38,841 nucleotides of DNA from Clostridium thermobutyricum DSM 4928 (GCF_002050515.1 NZ_LTAY01000030.1:1-38841); one strand, 5' to 3'. Counted from the first letter of the stretch, positions 17,023 through 25,035 are shown. The notes: generated from the sequence alone by a model not told the origin. Program-made: numbers and translations.

Positions 17023-17051
17023 ATTATATTCTTATCTAAATATAAATTCAA
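17023..17051 (-). promoter_or_regulatory. Promoter of the T-box operon
   Basis: On the minus strand TTGAAT (17046-17051), a 17-nt spacer and a consensus TATAAT (17023-17028) place the transcription start at about 17016, just before Stem I of the T-box. Confidence 0.75.
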
Positions 17052-17070
17052 TAGTTTTTTTTATTAAATT

Positions 17071-17098
17071 TTGATACCATATATTTATAAATTATTAT
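17071..17098 (+). promoter_or_regulatory. Promoter of the PHP phosphatase gene
   Basis: TTGATA (17071-17076), a 16-nt spacer and TATTAT (17093-17098) lie back to back with the T-box promoter. The spacing from the -10 to the ATG is short (23 nt). Confidence 0.5.
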
Positions 17099-17121
17099 TT
17101 TTTTAAAGGAAGTGTATATAT

Positions 17122-17901
17122 ATGTCTATAAAAACTAATTTTCATACTCATACTACAAGATGTCTCCATGCAAGTGGCTCTGATGAAGAATATGTATTAA
17201 AAGCAATAGAGCTTGGATATAAGACTTTAGGCTTTAGTGACCATGCACCTTACCCTGATAATAGACTTGGGCTTAGAATGAAATATAATGAATTAGATGA
17301 GTATTATTCATCTATTAACAATCTTAAAAAAAAGTATAAAAATGAAATAGAAATTTTAATAGGATTAGAAATAGAATATGATAAATCTGTACATTCATAT
17401 TATGAAAAACTTTTAGAAAAATTTGATTATCTTCTTTTAGGTCAGCACGTTACTCCTCATAAAGGAAAGCTTATAAATAATTTTGAATTAACTAACACAG
17501 ATGATTATATTCTTTATGCTGAATCTATAAACGAAGCTTTGGAAACTGGATATTTTCATATTTTAGCTCATCCAGATTTAGTTTTATTAAATCCATTTGC
17601 CTGGGATGAAAATTGTAATAAAGCCTGTGATATAATAGTTAAAGCTGCCAAAAAAAATAATATTATATTAGAACTTAATGCAAATGGTATAAATCGAGGA
17701 CTTAAAGAATACCCTGATGGAATAAGATATCCTTATCCTAATAAAAAATTCTTTGAAAAAGTAAGTAAAGAAAATTTACCAGTTATAATTTCTGCTGATG
17801 CTCATAATCCAAATAACCTAGGGGCAGAATCTTTAAATATAGCATTAAATTTAGCAAAAGAATGGAATTTAAATATTGTAGATGATTTTAGAAATAAATA
17901 A
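17122..17901 (+). CDS. PHP-domain phosphatase, histidinol-phosphatase (HisJ) family
   Basis: This 259-residue PHP-type metal-dependent phosphoesterase is of the HisJ/YtvP family. Metal-binding motifs are in order: NFHTHT (His8, His10), FSDHAPYP near residue 40, LIGLEIEYD, LLGQHVTPH, LAHPDL near residue 155 and ISADAHNP near 225, which supply the usual trinuclear site. Length fits HisJ. No other histidine biosynthesis gene is nearby, so histidinol phosphate as substrate is only the family default; orphan copies may hydrolyse other phosphates. The start is ATG after AAAGGAAG. Confidence 0.85.
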   Translation: MSIKTNFHTHTTRCLHASGSDEEYVLKAIELGYKTLGFSDHAPYPDNRLGLRMKYNELDEYYSSINNLKKKYKNEIEILIGLEIEYDKSVHSYYEKLLEKFDYLLLGQHVTPHKGKLINNFELTNTDDYILYAESINEALETGYFHILAHPDLVLLNPFAWDENCNKACDIIVKAAKKNNIILELNANGINRGLKEYPDGIRYPYPNKKFFEKVSKENLPVIISADAHNPNNLGAESLNIALNLAKEWNLNIVDDFRNK

Positions 17902-17909
17902 AAAAAATC

Positions 17910-17957
17910 CCCTGTTAAATAGATTTTAATGGGATTTTATTTATCTATTTAACAGGG
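17910..17957. terminator. Convergent terminator with two alternative pairings
   Basis: A 15-bp perfect stem (17910-17924 with 17943-17957) has an 18-nt loop. Within it a second pairing is possible, AAAATCCC (17905-17912 region) with GGGATTTT (17931-17938), followed by a T-rich tract on the plus strand. The long stem is followed by T7 on the minus strand. Different foldings may serve the two strands. Confidence 0.75.
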
Positions 17958-17989
17958 AATTATTTAATTAGAATAGCACTAGCTTAATA

Positions 17990-18481
17990 TTACCAGTTTT
18001 TATCTCCGCATCCATTGCAGTTGTCATTCCATTCATAATGATTTTTGCAATCACAATCATCTTTGTGCCAATTACAGTCATCTTTGTTCCAGTTACAATC
18101 ATCATTCCATTTACAATCATGATCAAAATCGAAGCAATCACAATCATCATCAGAGTCATCTGTACAAGGGCAAATATTTATTGTATTATTTTCTCTATAA
18201 CATTCAATAGCTTTTATCATGAATGCATTTGCTCTCTTTAATTCTCTTTCTAATCCTTGGCTTAATTCTTTTGCTTCTCTACATAATTCATTAGCTTTAG
18301 CATCTATACAATCAGCTTTCTTTCTTAATTCTTGTGCTTTGCATCTTAATTTTTTTGATTCTTCTAACTTCTCAGTTATACATGCTTGTAATTTCATAGT
18401 TCTTGCAGCTAATTCTATAGCACAACGTTCTAATTTAGCACATTTTTTTATATTACAATTAGGTTTTATATTCATACTCAT
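17990..18481 (-). CDS. Cys-rich protein with C-terminal Cys-Trp-Asp repeats, function unknown
   Basis: I do not recognise this 163-residue protein. Residues 1-95 are a Lys/Glu/Cys-rich, probably helical or coiled-coil region with seven or more spaced cysteines (for example Cys9, 14, 20, 34, 47, 58, 67). Residues 104-163 are low complexity, with 11 cysteines and many Asp and Trp. These include a near-heptad repeat CKWNDD, CNWNKDD, CNWHKDD (cysteines at 123, 129, 136, 143). There is no signal peptide or membrane segment. The start ATG has AAGGAG 10 nt upstream. Composition suggests a metal-binding or disulfide-crosslinked structural protein, as among spore coat proteins; that is inference only. 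Confidence 0.75.
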   Translation of the reverse strand: MSMNIKPNCNIKKCAKLERCAIELAARTMKLQACITEKLEESKKLRCKAQELRKKADCIDAKANELCREAKELSQGLERELKRANAFMIKAIECYRENNTINICPCTDDSDDDCDCFDFDHDCKWNDDCNWNKDDCNWHKDDCDCKNHYEWNDNCNGCGDKNW

Positions 18482-18584
18482 AATCGGTTTCTCCTTTTCC
18501 TTGGTAAAATTTTTTTATATCCTTGGTTAAAACTTTATTCTATATAATATATGAATACATAACCTTTATGTTTCCTAATTGTAT

Positions 18585-20003
18585 TTATTTTATAATTTTT
18601 ATCTTATTATCTTCTAAGCCTATTATATCTATATTTTTCTTTATATAATCTTTTATTATATTTAATATTTCATTATTTATTATTTCACCAGGACATAATA
18701 AAGGAATTCCCGGTGGATAAGGTACTATATGCTCTTTAGAAATTTTCCCAATTAAATTTTCATCTATAGGCATTTCTATAAATTCTTTATTTAAAATTTC
18801 ATAAGGTTCATATTTTTTTTCTGGTATTTCTTCAATAAATCTACTATTTATAATAGAGTCAGATTTTATTTTTTCTAAATTTAAATTCTTTAAAGCTATA
18901 TATAATTTTTCAAAATCTTCATCTATATTAAATGTAGAAAATATTAATACAACTCCTCTACTAAAGCTCATTTCACATTGAATTTTTTCTTTTCTTAAAT
19001 ATTCTAAAAGTTTTTCACCTGAATATTCTTTTTCTAAAATTATTACATATCTTGTTTTATCTATGCTATATCCTTTAGATAGGTCTTCTTCTGAATAAAT
19101 ATGTATACCTTCTATTTTTTCTATACATGCTCTCCATTTTTCACATCTTAATATTAATTCTTCATAATCTTTTTCTCCATAAACCTCCATATAATGTCTT
19201 CCATAATCTAGAGATGCCATTAAAAGATATGAAGGTGATGTTGTTGTAAGAGCGCTAAAATAAAAATCAACTTTTGGATTATTATCATTTACAATGAGAT
19301 ATCCCCCTTGTGTTAAAGAAGGTATTGTCTTATGAGCACTTAATATTACATAATCTGCTATAGAAGTTAAGCTTTTAGGTAATTTATTTGTGCAATTATA
19401 ATGTGCTCCATGAGCTGAATCTATAATAGTTTTTATATTTTTCTTTTTAAGTTCTAATATAAGTTCTTCTATTTCATAACTAACTCCAAAATAATTTGGA
19501 TATGTTAAAATAACACCTTTTACATTTTTATTTTTCTCTAATGCTATTTTTATATCTTTTATTGTAGGTGGAAGAAAAATATCTCTTTCTTTATCTACTA
19601 TTCCTTTTATATATGAAACTTTTAATTTCTTTAAAATTAAAGCATTATAAATTGATCTGTGACAATTTCTTTCTACTAATACTTCATCACCTTCATCAAA
19701 TGCAGAAAATATAGATATTATATTTGCTCCTGTACTACCATTTAAACTAAAATAAGCTTTCTTACAATCATAATATTTTTTTAAAAGCTCAGTAGCTTCT
19801 TTTATTATTCCTTCAGGATGATGTAAGTTATCTAATGGCTCTACTTCTGTAATATCTAAACTACCCATTTTTTCAAAGAATTCTCTTCCAACATAATCTT
19901 TTAAAAATGCTTTACCACATTTATTCCCTGGCATAGATAATATTAAGTTTTCTTCTTTATTATATTTTATTATTTCTTCAAGAATTGGAATTCTTCCCTC
20001 CAT
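18585..20003 (-). CDS. Orn/Lys/Arg decarboxylase family PLP protein (YaaO-like)
   Basis: This 472-residue fold-type I PLP enzyme belongs to the Orn/Lys/Arg decarboxylase group III (Bacillus YaaO/SpeA-like). The PLP lysine is Lys225 in LSAHKTIPSLTQGG. DSAHGAHY supplies the cofactor Asp, and the family start SMPGNKCG and end PYPPGIPLLCPGE are present. It is a clear paralogue of the decarboxylase at 35913-37367, but it lies 13 nt downstream of the M16 peptidase, not with polyamine genes. Substrate (lysine, ornithine or arginine) is undetermined. The start is ATG after AGGAGATG. Confidence 0.87.
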   Translation of the reverse strand: MEGRIPILEEIIKYNKEENLILSMPGNKCGKAFLKDYVGREFFEKMGSLDITEVEPLDNLHHPEGIIKEATELLKKYYDCKKAYFSLNGSTGANIISIFSAFDEGDEVLVERNCHRSIYNALILKKLKVSYIKGIVDKERDIFLPPTIKDIKIALEKNKNVKGVILTYPNYFGVSYEIEELILELKKKNIKTIIDSAHGAHYNCTNKLPKSLTSIADYVILSAHKTIPSLTQGGYLIVNDNNPKVDFYFSALTTTSPSYLLMASLDYGRHYMEVYGEKDYEELILRCEKWRACIEKIEGIHIYSEEDLSKGYSIDKTRYVIILEKEYSGEKLLEYLRKEKIQCEMSFSRGVVLIFSTFNIDEDFEKLYIALKNLNLEKIKSDSIINSRFIEEIPEKKYEPYEILNKEFIEMPIDENLIGKISKEHIVPYPPGIPLLCPGEIINNEILNIIKDYIKKNIDIIGLEDNKIKIIK

Positions 20004-20016
20004 TAATTCTCATCTC

Positions 20017-21240
20017 CTAATTTTTACTTTGAATTATTTGAATACTTTTTTTACTAAAAAGTTTTGATACTAGTTCTTTTAAATGCTCTTTATTTATAAA
20101 ATCTAATAAAACATCTTCATTTAAATATATTTTATAATCACCATGCATAGTATCATAAGTTGACAATTCTTTTGCTAAAATAATACTTTGTTCTTCTCTA
20201 AATAATCTTTTTAGCTTAAATCCTTTTATTAAATCTTCTAAATTTTCTTCTGAAAGATTATCTATTATATCTTCAATTTCATCTATAGATTCATTTACTA
20301 TTTCTATAGCTTTATCTATATTACTATTTGAAGTTCCTAATATTATTTTATAAAGCTTTATACTCTTTTCATTTGCTATTTTAGGAATAACATCATATAT
20401 AAGCCCTCTTTCAGTTCTAAGTTTATTAAATAATACTGAATTTATTCCATTACTAAAAAGCTCATTAAAAACTCTTAAAACTTTTATTTCATCTTCATTT
20501 AAATCTTCTATTGGAAAAATAAATTGGATTTTTGCAGAAGATATTCCATCTCTAAAATCTCGATATACTCCTTCTTTAAAAGTTTTATATTCTGGCTTTT
20601 TTAATTTTACATTTTCTCGTCCTTCCCACTCTCTAAAAATTTTCCACACTTTATATTTTACTTCATCAAAGTCCATATTACTTACAACTGAAATAGTGGT
20701 ATTTCCTGGAAAATAAAATTTATCATAAAAATCTTTTATATCATCTAATGTTATCTTTTCTAAATCTTCCATTCTTCCTATAATAGGATATTTTATTCTT
20801 CTTTCCTCAAATGTATTAAAAAATTGTTTGTCTTCCACGAATTGTTCTAATTCTTCATCCCATTCTCTTAATTCTTCTTTTATAACATCCATTTCCTCTT
20901 TAAAACCATTTTCAGGAAATACAGGATTTAATAAAATATCTGAAAATATTTTTATTCCTGTTTCAAAGTCTTCTTCTAATAATGTTCCATAATATATTAC
21001 ATAAGGATAGTTTGTCATAGCATTATTAAATCCAAACACCTTGCTTAAATCACGATTTATTTCATTTTCTTTTCTATTTTTAGTTTCTTTAAAAATCATA
21101 TGTTCTGTTGCATGAGCTAATCCATACAATTCTTCTTCCATATCAGCTCCAGCATTTATTGAAATACAAACTGATGTAAGATTTGTTTCTCTTTTTTTAT
21201 AAACAAGCTTTAACCCATTAGCAAAAATATGTTCTTGCAT
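20017..21240 (-). CDS. M16 family zinc metallopeptidase
   Basis: This 407-residue single-unit M16 (pitrilysin/processing-peptidase type) protease is cytosolic, since no signal peptide is seen. The inverted zinc motif HXXEH is HATEH (residues 43-47), followed about 76 residues later by the third ligand region KEELREW (near Glu123). The second half (about 200-400) is the inactive-type M16 domain that closes the chamber. Active enzymes of this size usually work as dimers. It is followed 13 nt later by the decarboxylase-like gene (operon) and lies directly downstream of the SCIFF maturase behind a terminator. It is a candidate SCIFF-processing peptidase, by position only. Confidence 0.88.
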   Translation of the reverse strand: MQEHIFANGLKLVYKKRETNLTSVCISINAGADMEEELYGLAHATEHMIFKETKNRKENEINRDLSKVFGFNNAMTNYPYVIYYGTLLEEDFETGIKIFSDILLNPVFPENGFKEEMDVIKEELREWDEELEQFVEDKQFFNTFEERRIKYPIIGRMEDLEKITLDDIKDFYDKFYFPGNTTISVVSNMDFDEVKYKVWKIFREWEGRENVKLKKPEYKTFKEGVYRDFRDGISSAKIQFIFPIEDLNEDEIKVLRVFNELFSNGINSVLFNKLRTERGLIYDVIPKIANEKSIKLYKIILGTSNSNIDKAIEIVNESIDEIEDIIDNLSEENLEDLIKGFKLKRLFREEQSIILAKELSTYDTMHGDYKIYLNEDVLLDFINKEHLKELVSKLFSKKSIQIIQSKN

Positions 21241-21296
21241 ATATATTTCACCTTTTATCTAAATAATTTTAAATAATCCTTTCCTTAAAATAAAAA

Positions 21297-21320
21297 TAGG
21301 TGAAGCAAAAGCTTCACCTA
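21297..21320 (-). terminator. Terminator after scfB
   Basis: A perfect 10-bp GC-containing stem (21297-21306 with 21311-21320), a tetraloop and TTTTTATTTT on the minus strand lie between scfB and the M16 gene. Confidence 0.88.
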
Positions 21321-21343
21321 AATTATATACTATATAAAAATTT

Positions 21344-22699
21344 TTATTCAACAGCCTTTAATGCAATAGCACATTCAATTCTCTTCTTTTGCATTTTACA
21401 TCCAATTTCATATGGTATTTTTATGTCACCATTAAATGCGAAGTTATTTGATTGACATCCACCACTACAGTAGAATCTTGCCCAACAATCTTTACATTTT
21501 GGTTTATTGTATATATGAGCTTTTTTAAATGTTTTACCCATTTCTGCATCATAAGTATCATCAAATATTGATCCTAATTTAAATTCTTCTTTACCAACAA
21601 ATTGGTGACATGGATAAACATCTCCTTGAGGAGTTATAGCAACATATTCAAATCCTGCTCCACATCCTGAAATTCTCTTATAAACACATGGTCCACCTTG
21701 AAGATCTATGTTGAAGTGATAGAAGTTAAATTCATCTCCTTCTCTCTTTCTTCTAGCCATTTCATCAAAAAGCTTATCATAGTTTTCAAATATTTCTTCT
21801 AAATGCTCTTCTTTTAATGCAAGAGGATGTTCCTTTTCAAGAACTACTGGTTCTATTGAAATTTCTTTGAATCCTTGATCTGCCATATACATAGCATCTT
21901 TAAAGAAATCTAAGTTTTCTGCAGTAAATGTTCCTCTTACACAGAAATGTTTGCTCTTATCTCTTTTTTCTACCATTTGTTTAATCTTAGGTAGAATTTG
22001 ATCATGTGAACCCTTACCATCTATTCTTATTCTAACTTTATCATTAACTTCTGGTCTTCCATCTAATGAAAGGATTATATTACCCATTTCTTTATCTATG
22101 AAGTCCATTTTTTCTTCATCAAGAAGAGTAGCATTTGTAGTCATTGTAAATCTAATATTCTTATTCCATTTTTCTTCGTTTTCTCTAGCATAAGCTATTA
22201 TTTCTTTTACAGTATCCCAGATCATAGTTGGTTCTCCACCAAATAAATCTACTTCTACGTTTCTTCTTGGTCCACTTCTTCTAACTACATATTCTAAAGC
22301 TTTTTTAGCAGTTTCTAAGTCCATAACTCCTTTATGTCCGTTATATTCCCCTTCATCTGCAAAACAATATTTACATCTTAAGTTACATGAATGAATGATG
22401 TTTAAACAAACAGCTTTTATGTAGTCTCTATCATCCATAGAGCTGTGAGCTATATCTTCATACATATCCATTGAATAAAGAACTCCTTCTTTTACAAGTT
22501 CTTTTAATTCATCATACGCTTCAGCAATTTCCGCTTCGTCATATTTTCCACTTAATTTTTTTAAAACTTCTTCTTTAGTTTCTAATTTTTTTTCTTCAAC
22601 AATATCATAAACTAGCTCGTCTACAACGTGAACTGCTCCTGTATTAACATCTAAAACAAAGAATTCGTCTCCTTGTTTAAATTTATGAATTAATGACAT
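21344..22699 (-). CDS. scfB: SCIFF thioether maturase, radical SAM/SPASM protein ScfB
   Basis: This radical SAM peptide-modifying enzyme installs a Cys-to-Thr thioether in the SCIFF peptide. Residues 1-85 are the small PqqD-like precursor-binding region. The radical SAM motif is CNLRCKYC (Cys105, 109, 112), followed by FGGEPTMIW. The C-terminal SPASM domain holds the auxiliary clusters: GCGAGFEYVAITPQGDVYPC, then CKDCWARFYCSGGC. Length 451 aa is typical. The start is ATG after AGGAG. It lies 135 nt downstream of the SCIFF gene, with a hairpin between. The well-studied homologue is Tte1186 of Caldanaerobacter. Confidence 0.96.
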   Translation of the reverse strand: MSLIHKFKQGDEFFVLDVNTGAVHVVDELVYDIVEEKKLETKEEVLKKLSGKYDEAEIAEAYDELKELVKEGVLYSMDMYEDIAHSSMDDRDYIKAVCLNIIHSCNLRCKYCFADEGEYNGHKGVMDLETAKKALEYVVRRSGPRRNVEVDLFGGEPTMIWDTVKEIIAYARENEEKWNKNIRFTMTTNATLLDEEKMDFIDKEMGNIILSLDGRPEVNDKVRIRIDGKGSHDQILPKIKQMVEKRDKSKHFCVRGTFTAENLDFFKDAMYMADQGFKEISIEPVVLEKEHPLALKEEHLEEIFENYDKLFDEMARRKREGDEFNFYHFNIDLQGGPCVYKRISGCGAGFEYVAITPQGDVYPCHQFVGKEEFKLGSIFDDTYDAEMGKTFKKAHIYNKPKCKDCWARFYCSGGCQSNNFAFNGDIKIPYEIGCKMQKKRIECAIALKAVE

Positions 22700-22800
22700 T
22701 TTTAAACTCCTCCTAATTTATAAAACATTTCAGTATATATTAAAATTTTTCGTAATAGAGTTGACTAATAAAACTTTTAAACAATAAATTTCTTAAAATA

Positions 22801-22827
22801 AGCAGTAACTTTTTAAAAGTTACTGCT
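22801..22827 (-). terminator. Hairpin between SCIFF gene and scfB, likely attenuator
   Basis: A perfect inverted repeat (arms of at least 11 bp, centred at 22814) lies 7 nt after the SCIFF stop codon. The downstream minus-strand tract TTATTTTAAG is only weakly T-rich, so partial termination is likely. This would give more precursor than maturase. Confidence 0.75.
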
Positions 22828-22834
22828 AAATTAA

Positions 22835-22972
22835 TTAAGCTTCACACTCTAAGTTAGCAACTGTGCATGAAGTTTTACAAGCTGATTGACATGAGTTAGC
22901 ACACTCTTTACAACCTGGCTTCTTTAAGCTGTTCTTTATGTTTGTTTTGTTTATAGTTTTTATGTGTTTCAT
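22835..22972 (-). CDS. scfA: SCIFF peptide precursor (six cysteines in forty-five residues)
   Basis: This is the ribosomally made precursor of the near-universal clostridial SCIFF RiPP. Reading the minus strand gives exactly 45 residues, starting MKHIKTINKT and ending ANLECEA, with six cysteines at 21, 24, 28, 32, 36 and 43. Cys32 and Thr37 (in ACKTSCT) are the positions reported to be joined by a thioether in the characterised homologue. The ribosome binding site GGAGGA lies 8 nt before the ATG. The mature product and its function are unknown as far as I know. Confidence 0.96.
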   Translation of the reverse strand: MKHIKTINKTNIKNSLKKPGCKECANSCQSACKTSCTVANLECEA

Positions 22973-23010
22973 ATAATTAATCCTCCATATATTAAAGAAT
23001 AACATATACG

Positions 23011-23019
23011 ATTATAACA
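23011..23019 (-). promoter_or_regulatory. Extended -10 promoter of the SCIFF operon
   Basis: TGTTATAAT on the minus strand (an extended TGnTATAAT -10) lies about 38 nt before the SCIFF start codon. No good -35 is visible. The remaining part of the 444-nt gap up to 23416 is AT-rich, with no gene or clear hairpin that I can see. Confidence 0.55.
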
Positions 23020-23416
23020 TAAAAATTTTTCTACTTCTATATTATTTTACTTTGCTATACATTTTTAAGTAAAATTTAATGTTATTATATTAATAACCTT
23101 TTACTTCATTTATATTATGTTTTATAATCTATCTCTAGCTTTATATTATAATTTCTTAATATCTGTTTTGTTCATATTATATTCATATATATCTGATAGA
23201 ATCTATCTAAAAGTTGTTTTATAAATAAATTTATACTAAAGAAAACCTTTAGAAAACATACAGTTTATCTATGCTTTCTAAATTTTTTCTGCTTTTAGTT
23301 ATAAATTCACTAAAAATTATTGTTACTTTTTTATTAAGAAATTATTTTGAAATAATTTTGACTTAAAAAAGTAATAAAATAGTTAAGATAAAAGTCTTTA
23401 ACTTTAAGGAGGACGT

Positions 23417-24901
23417 ATGGAATTTTCGAATAAAAAATTACAAAAAGCATTTGAATACTATGAACAGGGTAAATATAAAGAAGCATTAAAAATTTGTAGT
23501 AAAGTTTTAAATAAAGAATATAACAATGAAGACGCATTAACTTTAGAAGGTGAAGTATTATTTAAATGTGGAAGAATAGATGATGCTATAATAACTTGGA
23601 AAATAAATGCGGAATATAATAATAATGAGTTAGCTAAAAAACATTTAGCTAGAATTGATAGCGGAGTTAAAGAAATGGCTTTAAGCTATACAAGCATTTA
23701 CTCTGAAGATGAAGAATATAAAAGATTAATAATAGATGCATATAGAGAATCTAAAAAAGAAGAAGAAAAAACAGAAAATAAAGAACAAGAACCTGTTGAA
23801 AATAAAGAAAAAACAGAAAATGAAAGTAACAAAAATGAAAAAAATGAAAATGATGAAACAGTTAAAGACGAATCAATAAAAGTTACTTCAAGTAATTCTA
23901 AATCAGAATCTGTAGAAACTAAAGATTCTTCTAAAGAAGATTTATCTAAAAATGAAATTACAGAAAAAGAGCCTGAAGTTGAAAAAATAGTAACTCCTTC
24001 AGAAAATGTTACTATTAATGAAGTAACTCCTGTTGAAAAAGAATCTGTTGAAGAAAAAGTTTCATCTTTTAAAGAAGATGTTATAAAAGAAGAAGCATCT
24101 CCTGTAAAAGAAGAAAAAATTAATAATGATGTTAAAAAAGAAGAAGTTTCAAATGATTCTGAACCTAAAGTTGATGTCATTAAAAGAGAATCTTCTAATG
24201 AATTAAAAAGAACTAGAGTTGAAAAACACTGCAATGCTAAAAATAGTTTTAATAAAAAAATTGTTGCTGTCATTGTAGCTGCTGTTATTGTTATCGGAGG
24301 TGGAGTTGCTATTTATAAAAATAGTCCTTCAAAGCCCGCTTCTGAAAAACCAAAAGTTGAGGTTCCTAAAATAGATTGGTCAAACTTTAATTCAGATGTA
24401 CAAACAGCAATAAATAATCAAAACTATCCAAAGCTTTATGCTTTATTAACTCAAGCTCCTGAAAATAAAGTCCCTCAAGCTGAACAAGCTTCATATCAAG
24501 CTGGTTTAAAAGCTATGGATGAAAATGGTGTACAATACTTCTATGATCAAGGTATGAATTACTATAACCAAAAACAATATCAACAAGCTATAGATTCATT
24601 CCAAAAAGGACTTAAATTTGCACAAAATAATTACTTAGCACCTCATTTAACTTACTTTATTGGTGCTTCATATTCTGGTCTTGGTGATCATCAAAAGGCT
24701 GTAGAATATTATAAACTTTACTTAAAGAACTTCCCTAATGATGATATTTATAATTCAGGATGTCTTTATGTATTAGCTAAATATTACTACGCTCAAGGAT
24801 ATGTTAAAGAAGCTCAAAACTATGCAAATCAGCTTCAAAGCAAATATCCAAATTCACCTTATAATAATACTGATATATCTAATATATTAAATAATAAATA
24901 A
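23417..24901 (+). CDS. Single-pass membrane protein with TPRs on both sides of the membrane
   Basis: This 494-residue protein is of unknown function. Residues 5-80 contain TPR-like helices (AFEYYEQGKYKEALKICSKV and a second copy around 41-60). Residues 95-275 are a highly charged, Glu/Lys/Ser-rich disordered linker. Residues 281-300 are a single TM helix (KIVAVIVAAVIVIGGGVAIY) with the positive side before it, so the N-terminus should be cytosolic. Residues 330-494 are extracytoplasmic, with TPR units such as GMNYYNQKQYQQAIDSFQKG and DHQKAVEYYKLYLKNFP. It starts at ATG with AAGGAGG upstream and is monocistronic. A scaffold linking a cytosolic partner to the cell wall is inference. Confidence 0.85.
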   Translation: MEFSNKKLQKAFEYYEQGKYKEALKICSKVLNKEYNNEDALTLEGEVLFKCGRIDDAIITWKINAEYNNNELAKKHLARIDSGVKEMALSYTSIYSEDEEYKRLIIDAYRESKKEEEKTENKEQEPVENKEKTENESNKNEKNENDETVKDESIKVTSSNSKSESVETKDSSKEDLSKNEITEKEPEVEKIVTPSENVTINEVTPVEKESVEEKVSSFKEDVIKEEASPVKEEKINNDVKKEEVSNDSEPKVDVIKRESSNELKRTRVEKHCNAKNSFNKKIVAVIVAAVIVIGGGVAIYKNSPSKPASEKPKVEVPKIDWSNFNSDVQTAINNQNYPKLYALLTQAPENKVPQAEQASYQAGLKAMDENGVQYFYDQGMNYYNQKQYQQAIDSFQKGLKFAQNNYLAPHLTYFIGASYSGLGDHQKAVEYYKLYLKNFPNDDIYNSGCLYVLAKYYYAQGYVKEAQNYANQLQSKYPNSPYNNTDISNILNNK

Positions 24902-24913
24902 TATCTAAAATTT

Positions 24914-24950
24914 ATAAAAGGTTACTTTAACTACAAAAGTAACCTTTTAT
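24914..24950 (+). terminator. Terminator of the TPR protein gene
   Basis: A perfect 15-bp stem (24914-24928 with 24936-24950) with a 7-nt loop is followed by ATTTTTTC on the plus strand. Confidence 0.92.
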
Positions 24951-25035
24951 ATTTTTTCAAATTTTATAATAAAAAAGTAAAAAAAAATTAACACTATTAT
25001 AAAGCTTTATTTTATCTTATTAAGGAAATATATAG

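Noticed and set aside
18038..18530. Open frames opposite the Cys-rich protein
   Set aside because: They are low-complexity shadows of the Asp/Cys/Trp repeat without ribosome binding sites. The minus-strand frame has AAGGAG and a coherent composition.
23698..24273. 191-aa Ser/Thr/Phe-rich open frame on the minus strand
   Set aside because: It is the antisense of the Glu/Lys-rich linker of the TPR protein; the GAA/AAA-rich codons remove stops in that frame. No ribosome binding site is seen.
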